From the NCBI GenBank assembly GCA_964454745.1, contig CAYVUI010000018.1:1-45974 (forward strand): a DNA stretch of 45,974 nucleotides, written 5' to 3'. Every line of letters begins with the position of its first letter. Position 1 is the first letter of the stretch. Positions 21,943-29,287 of the stretch are shown one piece after another. The notes under the pieces were generated by a model. That model did no database searches. It was not told the origin of the DNA and saw nothing but the letters and a program-made list of their open reading frames with translations. Source of the DNA: CAYVUI01 sp964454745 (GTDB lineage Bacteria; Planctomycetota; Phycisphaerae; Sedimentisphaerales; Anaerohalosphaeraceae). The position numbers were made by a program, and so were the translations under genes.

Positions 21943-22830
21943 ATGGGGGACAAAGCGGAGAATAAAGTTGCTGTTTTTGCCGGGATCGGACGCCTGGGAG
22001 TGCCGGTTGCGGAAAGACTGCTTGACAGGGGATGGAGGATTGCTGTTAGTTTTCGCGGCGGAAGAATTTCCGAAAAGACGGCGGCGAAGTTAACGGATCA
22101 ATTCGGCACGAAAAGAGTGTCTGTCATTGAATCGAGCCCGGATAATATCAATGATGCGTGGGATTTGATCCTGCGTACCCTTGGGCATTTCGGACGAATC
22201 GATGCCCTGATTAACATCGCCTCCGGCTACCCGAGCGAAAAGGACCACTGGCAGCGGTGGCAGCGGGGTGAGGGTGTCACCGAGAAGGACTGGCAATTCT
22301 ATGAATCAAACTTTATGGTGGCCCGCAATCCGATCACGGCTTTGCTCGATGCGGAGCAAAATCCTTGCGAATGTATCAGTATTATCAATTTCACGGATGC
22401 CCGAAGCATGCTCTACCTGGATGATTCGATCCTCGATCCCTACGAAAATTACGGCGGAATCCTGAAATGTAAGCCCAGCGAGATTCGCGATACAGGACTG
22501 GCTCGGCTGGGCAAAGCCGCTCCGGCCCGGCATGTCAATCCCTATGCCCTCGCCAAGATCGACCTGGTGTACCTTACCCGCAAACTTGCCGTTGAATACG
22601 GCCCGAAAGTGCGGGTGAATGCCATTGCCCCCGGCCCGATGCTTGCACCCCCGGACCGCACGGAGGATGAGATTACTTCCGTGGTCGAAAACACGGCCCT
22701 GAAAAAATGGGGAGGCTATACCCCGATTATTCAGGCGGTGGAGTACCTGCTGGACAATGATTTTGTCACCGGTGAAGTGCTCAAAGTGGACGGCGGGATG
22801 CATCTCTGGGCTCGGTATCATCCGAAATAA
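21943..22830 (+). CDS. Short-chain dehydrogenase in the folate operon (pteridine-reductase-like)
   Basis: 295 residues, SDR Rossmann fold. The N-terminal dinucleotide motif is non-standard (VAVFAGIGRLGVPVAERL instead of TGxxxGIG). The NIASG strand, catalytic Tyr and Lys in NPYALAKIDLVYLTR, and C-terminal VDGGMHLW are present; an insertion of about 40 residues precedes the catalytic Tyr. SDRs of the FolM/PTR1 group reduce dihydromonapterin, biopterin or dihydrofolate. Its position directly after folB-folK-folE (11 bases after folE) points to such a pterin-reducing role, perhaps substituting for FolA, which is not in the window. Function is inference; other SDR substrates are possible. Confidence 0.8.
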   Translation: MGDKAENKVAVFAGIGRLGVPVAERLLDRGWRIAVSFRGGRISEKTAAKLTDQFGTKRVSVIESSPDNINDAWDLILRTLGHFGRIDALINIASGYPSEKDHWQRWQRGEGVTEKDWQFYESNFMVARNPITALLDAEQNPCECISIINFTDARSMLYLDDSILDPYENYGGILKCKPSEIRDTGLARLGKAAPARHVNPYALAKIDLVYLTRKLAVEYGPKVRVNAIAPGPMLAPPDRTEDEITSVVENTALKKWGGYTPIIQAVEYLLDNDFVTGEVLKVDGGMHLWARYHPK

Positions 22831-22858
22831 CCTCGCGGTGCGGTTTTTACAATTGGGG

Positions 22859-22887
22859 GTGACATTGCCGCGGCGAGATGGTATACT
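22859..22887 (+). promoter_or_regulatory. Promoter of argS
   Basis: GTGACA (22859-22864), 17 bases, TATACT (22882-22887). Located just after the SDR stop, which separates argS transcriptionally from the folate operon. Confidence 0.55.
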
Positions 22888-22943
22888 TTCAGCGAAACAG
22901 GGGGGCGAGATGATCTGTTTATTCATAGGGAAAGTTGAAGGTT

Positions 22944-24704
22944 ATGCGAAGTATTTGTGAGATTCTGGAAGAAAAGATCAGCCGGGCGATTGAGAAAACC
23001 TGCGGCCAGCCGCTTCCTGCGATTGTCCAGCCCGCCAAAGATCCCAAATTCGGCGATTACCAGGCCAATGGCGTCATGGGGGCAGCCAAAAGGCTCAAGA
23101 TGAATCCGCGCGAGCTGGCGGCAAAAGTCGTAGAGGCCGTGGAACTGGGCGATATCTGTGAAACGCCGGAGATTGCCGGGCCGGGTTTTATCAATCTGCG
23201 GCTAAGTGCGGATTGCGTTCATTCAAGGCTCGCGGAGGTGTTTACCGATTCCCAGCGGCTTGGGATCGACCCGGATGCCGATGCCCGCCGGGCCGTGGTG
23301 GATTTTTCCGGGCCCAATATCGCCAAGCAGATGCATGTTGGCCACCTTAGAAGCACGATCCTCGGTGACGCGATCTGCCGGATGCTCGAATTCGCCGGCC
23401 ACGAGGTCATCCGCCAGAACCACATTGGCGACTGGGGCACGCAGTTCGGGCTGCTCATCGCCCAGCTCAAGGATTCCGCCTCCGGGGCCGATCAGGCCGA
23501 GAATATCGCAATCGAAGACCTCGAAGAATTCTACCGTACCGCCAAGGCCCGGTTCGATTCCGAGGGCGATTTTGAAAAGTCCAGCCGCGAAGAGGTCGTC
23601 CGGCTGCATAATTCCGATCCGGAAACGATGGCGATCTGGAGCCACATCGTCGATGAATCCCGCCGGCATTATCAGCCCGTGTATGACCGCCTGGGCGTAA
23701 ACCTGACGCAGGAAAATGAACGCGGCGAAAGCTTTTACCGCGACAAGCTTGCCAACGTGGTGGAAGACCTGAAAAGTGCCGCCCTTGCGGAAGAATCCGA
23801 AGGGGCGATTTGCGTGTTTCCCGAGGGTTTTACGAATAAGGAGGGCAATCCGCTGCCGTTTATTATCCAGAAAAGCGACGGGGCGTACCTGTATGCGACC
23901 ACGGATCTGGCGGCACTGCGCTACCGGGTTAATGAATTAAAGGCGAGGGAGATCATCTACGTGACCGATGCCCGACAGAAGCTGCACTTTGAGATGCTCT
24001 TTGCGACTGCGCGCAAGGCCGGCTGGGCCCGGGAATCGGTCGAGCTGGACCATGTTACCTTCGGGACGGTGCTCGGCGAGGATAACCGCCCGTTTAAGAC
24101 CCGCAGCGGCGAGAACGTCAAGCTTAATGAACTGCTCGATGAGGCCGTAACGCGGGCAAGACAGGTCGTTGAGGAAAAGAATCCTCAATTGGACGAATCG
24201 CAAAAGCAGCGTATCGCCAATGCCGTTGGGATCGGGGCGATCAAGTATGCCGATTTCTCGAATAACCGCACCAGCGATTACGTCTTCAGCTTTAACCGCA
24301 TGCTTGCGATGGAGGGCAACACCGCCCCGTATATGCAGTATGCGTATGCACGGGTCCGCAGTATCGAGCGGAAGGCACAGGCCCAGGGTGTGGATATCCA
24401 AAAGGAGATGGCGGATCTGCAAACGCTTGAATTGAGCGAAGAAGCCGAGCTGGCTCTTGCCAAAAAGCTGCTGCAGTACGGCGAGGCGATCCACTCGGCA
24501 CTTGCTGATTTTCGTCCGAATCTGCTGACTTCGTATCTTTATGACCTCGCGGGGGCGTTTAGTGCGTTTTATAACGCCTGCCCGGTGCTTTCCGAGCAGG
24601 GGCCGGTTCGGGCAAGCCGGCTGGTCCTGTGCGATGTTACCGCTCGCACGCTTGGCCATGGGCTTTCGGAACTTTTGGGGATTGAAGTTGTGGAACAGAT
24701 GTAA
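22944..24704 (+). CDS. argS: Arginyl-tRNA synthetase
   Basis: 586 residues from the ATG at 22944 (a TTG at 22935 is an alternative start). Class I synthetase charging tRNA-Arg. The N-terminal Add-1 domain (~1-110) is followed by the HIGH-type signature HVGHLRSTILGDAICR in GPNIAKQMHVGHLR, the Rossmann catalytic core with HIGDWGTQFG, and a KMSKS-equivalent PFKTRSGENVKL (canonical KMSK is absent, as in many ArgRS). The C-terminal helical anticodon-binding (DALR) domain includes NTAPYMQYAYARVRSI and ends LSELLGIEVVEQM. No recognisable strong ribosome-binding site; AGGG lies 13 bases upstream of the ATG. Confidence 0.96.
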   Translation: MRSICEILEEKISRAIEKTCGQPLPAIVQPAKDPKFGDYQANGVMGAAKRLKMNPRELAAKVVEAVELGDICETPEIAGPGFINLRLSADCVHSRLAEVFTDSQRLGIDPDADARRAVVDFSGPNIAKQMHVGHLRSTILGDAICRMLEFAGHEVIRQNHIGDWGTQFGLLIAQLKDSASGADQAENIAIEDLEEFYRTAKARFDSEGDFEKSSREEVVRLHNSDPETMAIWSHIVDESRRHYQPVYDRLGVNLTQENERGESFYRDKLANVVEDLKSAALAEESEGAICVFPEGFTNKEGNPLPFIIQKSDGAYLYATTDLAALRYRVNELKAREIIYVTDARQKLHFEMLFATARKAGWARESVELDHVTFGTVLGEDNRPFKTRSGENVKLNELLDEAVTRARQVVEEKNPQLDESQKQRIANAVGIGAIKYADFSNNRTSDYVFSFNRMLAMEGNTAPYMQYAYARVRSIERKAQAQGVDIQKEMADLQTLELSEEAELALAKKLLQYGEAIHSALADFRPNLLTSYLYDLAGAFSAFYNACPVLSEQGPVRASRLVLCDVTARTLGHGLSELLGIEVVEQM

Positions 24705-24729
24705 GGAAAAAAATTAAGGGACAGGAAAA

Positions 24730-25143
24730 ATGCAGGTATACGATAAAACATTGGCTGTAAATACAACAAGGCACTGTGAAATGCAGGATATCACCCGGCA
24801 GGTAGCCGCAGTTGTTTCCGAATCCGGGATCAAACAGGGGGTGTGCCAGGTTCAGTGTCCGCACACTACCGCAGCGATTACGATCAATGAAAACGCCGAT
24901 CCTAGCGTGGTCGATGACATCCTGCTGACCCTTGAAGAGCTGATTCCTCACCACAGGCCCGGTTACCGGCACAGCGAGGGCAATTCCGACGCGCATGTCA
25001 AAAGCTCCCTGTTCGGCTGTAATGAACTCGTGCCAGTCAAAGATGGGAGAATGGTTCTGGGAACCTGGCAGGGCATTTACTTCTGCGAATTTGATGGATC
25101 GAGAAATCGAAAAGTGTTTGTACAGGTCCGAGGGATTTCATAG
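24730..25143 (+). CDS. yjbQ: YjbQ family protein (UPF0047)
   Basis: 137 residues. A small trimeric beta-barrel-like protein; some members have weak thiamine-phosphate synthase activity, and the true role is uncertain. The family signature is clear: CPHTTAAITINENADPSVVDDILLTLEELIP, GNSDAHVKSSLFG and the C-terminal VLGTWQGIYFCEFDG. AGGAAAA precedes the ATG. It lies 25 bases after argS in the same direction, and co-transcription is likely. Confidence 0.92.
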   Translation: MQVYDKTLAVNTTRHCEMQDITRQVAAVVSESGIKQGVCQVQCPHTTAAITINENADPSVVDDILLTLEELIPHHRPGYRHSEGNSDAHVKSSLFGCNELVPVKDGRMVLGTWQGIYFCEFDGSRNRKVFVQVRGIS

Positions 25144-25261
25144 GTAAATTGCCCCAATTTCTACTAATATGGAATTTTGTGCTTCACTATGCGAAGTGGT
25201 TTTGTTATATCTGATAATGGCTGGTGTGGGAATTATGTAAGGGCCATCGAAATCATAGCAT

Positions 25262-25308
25262 CGAGGTATCGATTCCGGCTGGGGGGCCGACCTGTGGACC
25301 AGATAGCC
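25262..25308 (+). ncRNA. Twin structured motif, copy 1
   Basis: A 47-nt block: CGAGGTA, then a 34-nt core, then ATAGCC. The core shares about 25 of 34 positions with copy 2 without gaps, including CCGGCTGGGGGG and GTGG-CCA. GGTATC can pair with GATA-CC across a one-base bulge. It is followed within 12 bases by a strong terminator, which makes a cis-acting RNA or the 3' end of a small RNA plausible. I could not match it to a riboswitch class I know. Orientation is inferred from the terminator. Confidence 0.45.
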
Positions 25309-25319
25309 AGTGGGTGAAA

Positions 25320-25345
25320 AGCCGCTTAAAAAAGCGGCTTTTTTT
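25320..25345 (+). terminator. Rho-independent terminator between the two motif copies
   Basis: AGCCGCTT (25320-25327) pairs perfectly with AAGCGGCT (25332-25339) around AAAA, followed by a run of T through 25345. Confidence 0.92.
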
Positions 25346-25368
25346 ATGCAAAAAGCGCATAAAAATGG

Positions 25369-25415
25369 CGAGGTAGTGGATCCGGCTGGGGGGGAAACCG
25401 GTGGGCCACATAGCC
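25369..25415 (+). ncRNA. Twin structured motif, copy 2
   Basis: Same 47-nt layout as copy 1, starting 107 bases later. This copy has a fuller fold: GGCGAGG (25367-25373) pairs with CCTCGCC (25414-25420), an internal loop TA/ATAG, then GTGG (25376-25379) with CCAC (25406-25409), then CCGG/CCGG around a G-rich loop. CCTC can alternatively pair with GAGG (25421-25424), so two conformations compete. No strong terminator follows. The next gene is the Top6A-like protein, about 300 bases on. Confidence 0.45.
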
Positions 25416-25645
25416 TCGCCGAGGTTTATTGAAAACTGTCTTATAAAAACAGTTATTCTATCAATCCTATACAGCTAATAATTTAACTTTAGTAAGATAG
25501 CAAGTCAAGGTATTTTTCAAAAATTTTAAGATTTTATCAAATTCTAATATAAGCTCATTCAGGTCGTGTTTATTCTGAATAATGTGAATCTTTTATTCTT
25601 TTTTTGTCTGTCTCGAAAAGGGAGAATTCGTACTCATTTCCTTTC

Positions 25646-25673
25646 TTGATTCACGGCGGTTTTTCGGTATGAT
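25646..25673 (+). promoter_or_regulatory. Promoter of the Top6A-like gene
   Basis: TTGATT (25646-25651), 16 bases, TATGAT (25668-25673), about 40 bases upstream of the ATG at 25713. Confidence 0.5.
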
Positions 25674-25712
25674 ATCGGGTAAAGGATTCATATTTTATCA
25701 ATGGAGTGTTTT

Positions 25713-26810
25713 ATGGTACGAAAAAAAGGTTCATCCGGCGTTGAAACACGTATTGTTGACAGCGCCAAGGATGTCTACACCAAGATCATCAAAAAGCAAA
25801 AGCCCACGATGAGCACCCCGGTTCGCAGTCTTTCCAATGTGAAATATATGCCCAGCAAGGGGCACTTCGAGCTTCGCGGGGCCCAGAAAAAACGAACCCT
25901 TACGGTCAATACCGTTAAAACATTTGCCCAGACGCTGAAAATGATGGCCCTGTCCAAGGAGCTGATTGAAACCGACGATATGGCCACCAAGCGAGAAGCG
26001 TATTATATTTCCAAAAACTGGGGCAAGGCGGGTTTTGCCGAGCAGCCGGAATCCGACACGATTATGGACGATGTCGAGGCGATGTTCGGCGTCAACCGCG
26101 AGCAGCTCAAATTCGTCCCGGAGGAGAAGGGCGGCGATGTTGCGGGCAAGCTGGTGGTGATTGATAAAGGTGCCAGGGGCGAGACGCTTCGCATTGACTG
26201 TACGAAGTTTGGTTCCGGGGCCTATTCCATTCCCGTAGAGGTAGAGCAGCTCGGTTTTGAGAGCAAGGCGAAATTCATTCTTGCCATCGAAACGGCAGGT
26301 ATGTTCCAGCGGCTGGTCAAGTATGACTACTGGGATAAGCAAAACTGCATCCTCATCAGTATGGGGGGTGTGCCTACCCGAGCCTGCCGGCGATTTATCC
26401 GCCGCCTGGCGGATACGCTGAGCATCCCGGTATACGCCTTTGTCGATGGTGACCCGTATGGGTATTTTAACATTTACCGAACGCTCAAGGTTGGAAGCGG
26501 TAATGCTGCTCACCTTAACGAGTTCTTCTGTGTGCCGCAGGCCCATTTTCTCGGGGTGACTGCCCAGGATATCGTGGATTACAAGCTCCCGACGCACCCG
26601 CTAAAGGAGGTGGACATCAAGCGTGCCAAGGATGCCCTGCGGAATGATCCGTTCGTCAAGCATTACAAGCCCTGGCAGATGTGCATCAACCAGATGCTCA
26701 AGATGGGGGTTCGTGTCGAACAGCAGGCATTTGCGAAATACGGTCTCGATTTTGTCGTCAACGAGTATCTCCCGGCCAAACTAAAGGACCATAAGAAATT
26801 CCTTCCCTGA
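25713..26810 (+). CDS. DNA topoisomerase VI subunit A / Spo11-like protein
   Basis: 365 residues from the ATG at 25713 (GGAG six bases upstream). Topo VI A subunits make the transient double-strand break through an active-site tyrosine on a winged-helix CAP domain and use a Toprim domain for Mg2+. Here the CAP-like part has TKREAYYIS (Tyr97/Tyr98), and the Toprim part has the acidic FILAIETAGMF and FVDGDPYGYFNIYR motifs. This is the expected domain order and length for Top6A. The family is archaeal/eukaryotic and patchy in bacteria. The GHKL-type B subunit that supplies ATPase function is not adjacent or anywhere in this window. Whether it works as a topoisomerase, or as a Spo11-like nuclease alone, is open. 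Confidence 0.88.
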   Translation: MVRKKGSSGVETRIVDSAKDVYTKIIKKQKPTMSTPVRSLSNVKYMPSKGHFELRGAQKKRTLTVNTVKTFAQTLKMMALSKELIETDDMATKREAYYISKNWGKAGFAEQPESDTIMDDVEAMFGVNREQLKFVPEEKGGDVAGKLVVIDKGARGETLRIDCTKFGSGAYSIPVEVEQLGFESKAKFILAIETAGMFQRLVKYDYWDKQNCILISMGGVPTRACRRFIRRLADTLSIPVYAFVDGDPYGYFNIYRTLKVGSGNAAHLNEFFCVPQAHFLGVTAQDIVDYKLPTHPLKEVDIKRAKDALRNDPFVKHYKPWQMCINQMLKMGVRVEQQAFAKYGLDFVVNEYLPAKLKDHKKFLP

Positions 26811-26849
26811 GGATAACCTGGTAAATGTGAAAAAAATAAGCTGAAAAGT

Positions 26850-26877
26850 TTGGAAAATATACGGTACACTCTATAAT
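26850..26877 (+). promoter_or_regulatory. Promoter likely giving a leaderless yggS mRNA
   Basis: TTGGAA (26850-26855), 16 bases, perfect TATAAT (26872-26877). The expected start site, 26884-26885, is at the ATG of yggS, and no Shine-Dalgarno sequence is present. Confidence 0.5.
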
Positions 26878-26884
26878 CAGTACT

Positions 26885-27595
26885 ATGCCCGATATAAAAG
26901 AAAAATTACAGCAGGTTGAAAGCAATATCTCCCAGGCGTGCCAGCGCAGCGGAAGGGACCGCTCACAAGTGCAGGTCGTTGTGGTGACGAAAAGTGCTTC
27001 GTTCGATCAGGTCTGCCAGGTGATTGATCTTGGATATCGGCATCTCGGGGAAAACCGTGCCGGTCACCTCAAGGAGATCAGCGAGGCTGTCAATGAGTAC
27101 CTTGTCGGCAAATCCGCGCAGAATGATCCGGTCCGCTGGCACATGATCGGGCACTTGCAGCGCAACAAAGTACGTCCCGTCCTGAAAATATGCCAGATCG
27201 TACATTCGGTGGACACCCTTCGCCTTGCTGAAGAGGTCAACACCCAGGCCGGAAAAGCGGGCATAAGATGTGATGTTTTTCTACAGGTCAACTGTAGTGG
27301 GGAAGCCCAGAAGTATGGTGTTCCGGTCGGGGCGGCGATTCACCTGGCCGAGCAGATGTCCACCATGCCGAATCTCCGCCCGGTTGGCTTGATGACCATG
27401 GCACCCCTGACGCGGGATAAATCCGTGGTCAGGGCCTGTTTTGTGCGGGCCAGGGAGATTTTCGAGGAAATTCGCACCCGGGAGATGGGAGGGGACGATT
27501 TCGGTCACATCAGCATGGGAATGAGCCAGGATTACGAGATTGCCGTCGAAGAGGGGGCCACCATTCTTCGAATCGGCTCGGCGATCTTCAGCTAA
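26885..27595 (+). CDS. yggS: PLP homeostasis protein, YggS/PLPBP family
   Basis: 236 residues, alanine-racemase-like TIM barrel that binds pyridoxal 5'-phosphate and buffers its levels. The PLP-binding Lys36 is in VVVVTKSAS. LGENRAGHL (variant of the usual GENR.Q), WHMIGHLQRNKV, HSVDTLRLAEEV, QVNCSGEAQKYGV, GLMTMAP and MGMSQDYEIAVEEGATILRIGSAIF follow in order. Single-domain, cytosolic, standalone. The start codon coincides with the predicted transcription start. Confidence 0.95.
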   Translation: MPDIKEKLQQVESNISQACQRSGRDRSQVQVVVVTKSASFDQVCQVIDLGYRHLGENRAGHLKEISEAVNEYLVGKSAQNDPVRWHMIGHLQRNKVRPVLKICQIVHSVDTLRLAEEVNTQAGKAGIRCDVFLQVNCSGEAQKYGVPVGAAIHLAEQMSTMPNLRPVGLMTMAPLTRDKSVVRACFVRAREIFEEIRTREMGGDDFGHISMGMSQDYEIAVEEGATILRIGSAIFS

Positions 27596-27735
27596 GCAGA
27601 CCCTCCACCTGTTCAAATCATAAATTCCCCGTTTTTGCACCTGAAATCCCGTTAAGTTTCCACTTCAATATGTCGAAATTTCATCGACGGACTGTGACGG
27701 CAGTGAAAACAATTATCGGTCTAAGAGGTTTCAGG

Positions 27736-28926
27736 ATGAGTTTGACGCAAATAACCAGCTTACAAGGTAAAAAAGCAAGAGTTGATGTTGTGGTTATGAC
27801 CAACCTGCCTGCGGTGCCTGCGCGTCTAAGCGAAGCCCTTCTTGAAAAGGGCCTCGACTGGATCGAAGTGTCTTTTGACAAGTTCCATTCGACAATCAAA
27901 AGCCTCACGGATATCGGTGTCGTCGTTATCGATCCGGAAACGGTTGAAATGCGTCAGATCAAAAGGCTAAACGCGGTGCTGGGCCTGCTGGACGAGAAAA
28001 TGGTCCCCACGCTGTTTTTAAACGGCAACCTGAATTTTCCCATTGATTCCTTTTCATATGCAAGGATTATTGACGGGAGAAACGGCTATGACCTCGGACA
28101 GGAGATTGCCGAAACCGTCGCCCAGCAGAGGACCCGTTTGGACTGCCGGGCGGAACAGACCCTTGAGGCGGGGGGAGACCTGGCGGAAGATACTGCGGAA
28201 CAGCTCAAAATGGCCGGTCAGGTACAGAAAAACTTCCTGCCTCGAACCCTGCCCAATACCGAACATGTCCGTTGGGCGTGTCTTTACGAACCGGCGGACT
28301 GGGTCAGCGGAGATATTTACGATGTTGTACGTCTTGATGAACAGCATATGGGCTTTTATATCGCCGATGCCGTGGGTCACTCCATGCCGGCGGCGCTGCT
28401 GACCATGTTCATTAAGCAGGCAATCATTATGCGTCAAACTCAGGGCAACAGCTACCGGATTTTCGGACCTTTGGAGGTGTTAAAAGAACTCAATACCCGT
28501 ATGTGCAATCAGAATCTCGGCCAGCTTTTTGCCACATGCTGTTACTGCCTGCTCAATACGCGTACGCTTCAGCTTACCTGGTGCCGGGGGGGACATCCGT
28601 ATCCGATTTTGATCCGCAAAGACGGTTCTATCAAAAATCTGGAGAGCCGCGGGAGCTTGATCGGGGTATTTGACGAAGCGGAATTTGTACAGAAATCCGT
28701 CCAGCTTGAGCCTGGCGACAAGGTGATTCTCTACTCGGATGGTCTTGATAAGGTCGTCGGACGCTGTGAGGATGACAATGAGTATGTATTTTCGGACAAT
28801 TTCCGGAGCCTGGCCCGATATCGGATTGAGCATTTGATCAGCGAATTTGCCATGCTTTCCCGGCATATGCAGTTTAATCCGGAGGAAATGGACGATCGGA
28901 CCGTCGTAGGGATGGAAATTCTCTAA
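27736..28926 (+). CDS. SpoIIE/RsbU-type PP2C phosphatase with N-terminal Rossmann-like domain
   Basis: 396 residues from the ATG at 27736 (AGAGG eight bases upstream); an in-frame ATG at 27670 has no ribosome-binding site. Residues ~15-145 form an alpha/beta domain resembling a degenerate receiver: strand VVVIDPE keeps an Asp at the usual position, but the N-terminal acidic pair is missing. Residues ~165-395 are a SpoIIE-like PP2C domain: QVQKNFLPRTLPN, SGDIYDVVRLDE, YIADAVGHSMPAALLTMFIK, WCRGGHPYPILI and DKVILYSDGLDKV, with the metal-binding Asp residues present. Such enzymes dephosphorylate anti-anti-sigma proteins in partner-switching pathways. No anti-sigma or STAS gene is nearby, so its target is unknown. 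Confidence 0.88.
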   Translation: MSLTQITSLQGKKARVDVVVMTNLPAVPARLSEALLEKGLDWIEVSFDKFHSTIKSLTDIGVVVIDPETVEMRQIKRLNAVLGLLDEKMVPTLFLNGNLNFPIDSFSYARIIDGRNGYDLGQEIAETVAQQRTRLDCRAEQTLEAGGDLAEDTAEQLKMAGQVQKNFLPRTLPNTEHVRWACLYEPADWVSGDIYDVVRLDEQHMGFYIADAVGHSMPAALLTMFIKQAIIMRQTQGNSYRIFGPLEVLKELNTRMCNQNLGQLFATCCYCLLNTRTLQLTWCRGGHPYPILIRKDGSIKNLESRGSLIGVFDEAEFVQKSVQLEPGDKVILYSDGLDKVVGRCEDDNEYVFSDNFRSLARYRIEHLISEFAMLSRHMQFNPEEMDDRTVVGMEIL

Positions 28927-29038
28927 AAAAACGCCCCTGATGCGGACATTTTCTGTTAGGGTTTTGTAATTATTTTTTAAAAAAAGCTAAATTAATGTTG
29001 GCTTTTACCGAAAAACAGCGATATATTAATAAATTCTC

Positions 29039-29067
29039 TTAAAAAAGTGCTTCTAACACTTTTTTAA
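29039..29067. terminator. Bidirectional-looking AT-rich terminator
   Basis: TTAAAAAAGTG (29039-29049) pairs perfectly with CACTTTTTTAA (29057-29067) around CTTCTAA. A and T runs inside the arms give a U-tract on either strand. It separates the SpoIIE-type gene from fusA. Confidence 0.7.
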
Positions 29068-29068
29068 C

Positions 29069-29097
29069 TTGATTTTAACAGGGGATTTGCATAAAAT
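29069..29097 (+). promoter_or_regulatory. Promoter of fusA
   Basis: TTGATT (29069-29074), 17 bases, TAAAAT (29092-29097). Transcription from about 29104 would give a leader of roughly 185 nt. Confidence 0.6.
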
Positions 29098-29142
29098 CTT
29101 AATTCCCTGAATAGGGGGAGTCGTTAGTAATTCCCATTCTTA

Positions 29143-29217
29143 ATCACAGGGTATTCTTATACCTCAATGGGAGCTGTACCTGTGATCCGGTAAATGTAAA
29201 AAGCCGGGCGTGACCGG
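29143..29217 (+). promoter_or_regulatory. Structured leader upstream of fusA
   Basis: ATCACAGG (29143-29150) pairs with CCTGTGAT (29179-29186), extended inward by two pairs across a bulged G. Immediately after, CCGGT (29187-29191) can pair with ACCGG (29213-29217). Two consecutive stems in a long leader of a translation-factor gene suggest post-transcriptional control; no known riboswitch class was recognised. Confidence 0.4.
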
Positions 29218-29287
29218 CAAAGTGAAAAGTGTATATAAACAGAATTTAATAAAAAATGACAACAGGAAAAGGTAAGAGTTAGAGATC

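Larger units (their letters stand above)
25144..25712. other. 569-bp intergenic region with structured elements
   Basis: Holds, in order: a possible hairpin ATGGC...GCCAT (about 25216-25248), motif copy 1 (25262-25308), a strong terminator (25320-25345), motif copy 2 (25369-25415), a 6-bp hairpin AACTGT/ACAGTT (25434-25454) and the promoter of the Top6A-like gene (25646-25673). No open reading frame of note. The promoter that would transcribe copy 1 was not found with confidence; read-through from argS-yjbQ would also reach it. Confidence 0.6.
28927..29287. other. 361-bp intergenic region: terminator, promoter and leader of fusA
   Basis: Contains a weak hairpin with several G-U pairs (CCCTGATG near 28935 with TGTTAGGG near 28954) after the phosphatase, the strong AT hairpin at 29039-29067, the fusA promoter at 29069-29097 and about 185 nt of fusA leader with a long-range inverted repeat. 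No open reading frame of note. Confidence 0.6.

Noticed and set aside
23206..23700. Alternative plus-strand frame inside argS
   Set aside because: Out-of-frame with argS and rich in Arg/Pro/Ser, typical of a shifted frame in GC-rich coding DNA.
25262..25415. CRISPR-like reading of the repeated 47-nt motif
   Set aside because: Only two copies, with a terminator and unrelated sequence between them, no repeat-spacer periodicity and no cas genes.
25262..25415. Known riboswitch or SRP/RNase P RNA
   Set aside because: Compared from memory with cobalamin, SAM, glycine, c-di-GMP, ZTP, fluoride and guanidine aptamers and with SRP and RNase P cores; none of their conserved cores is present.
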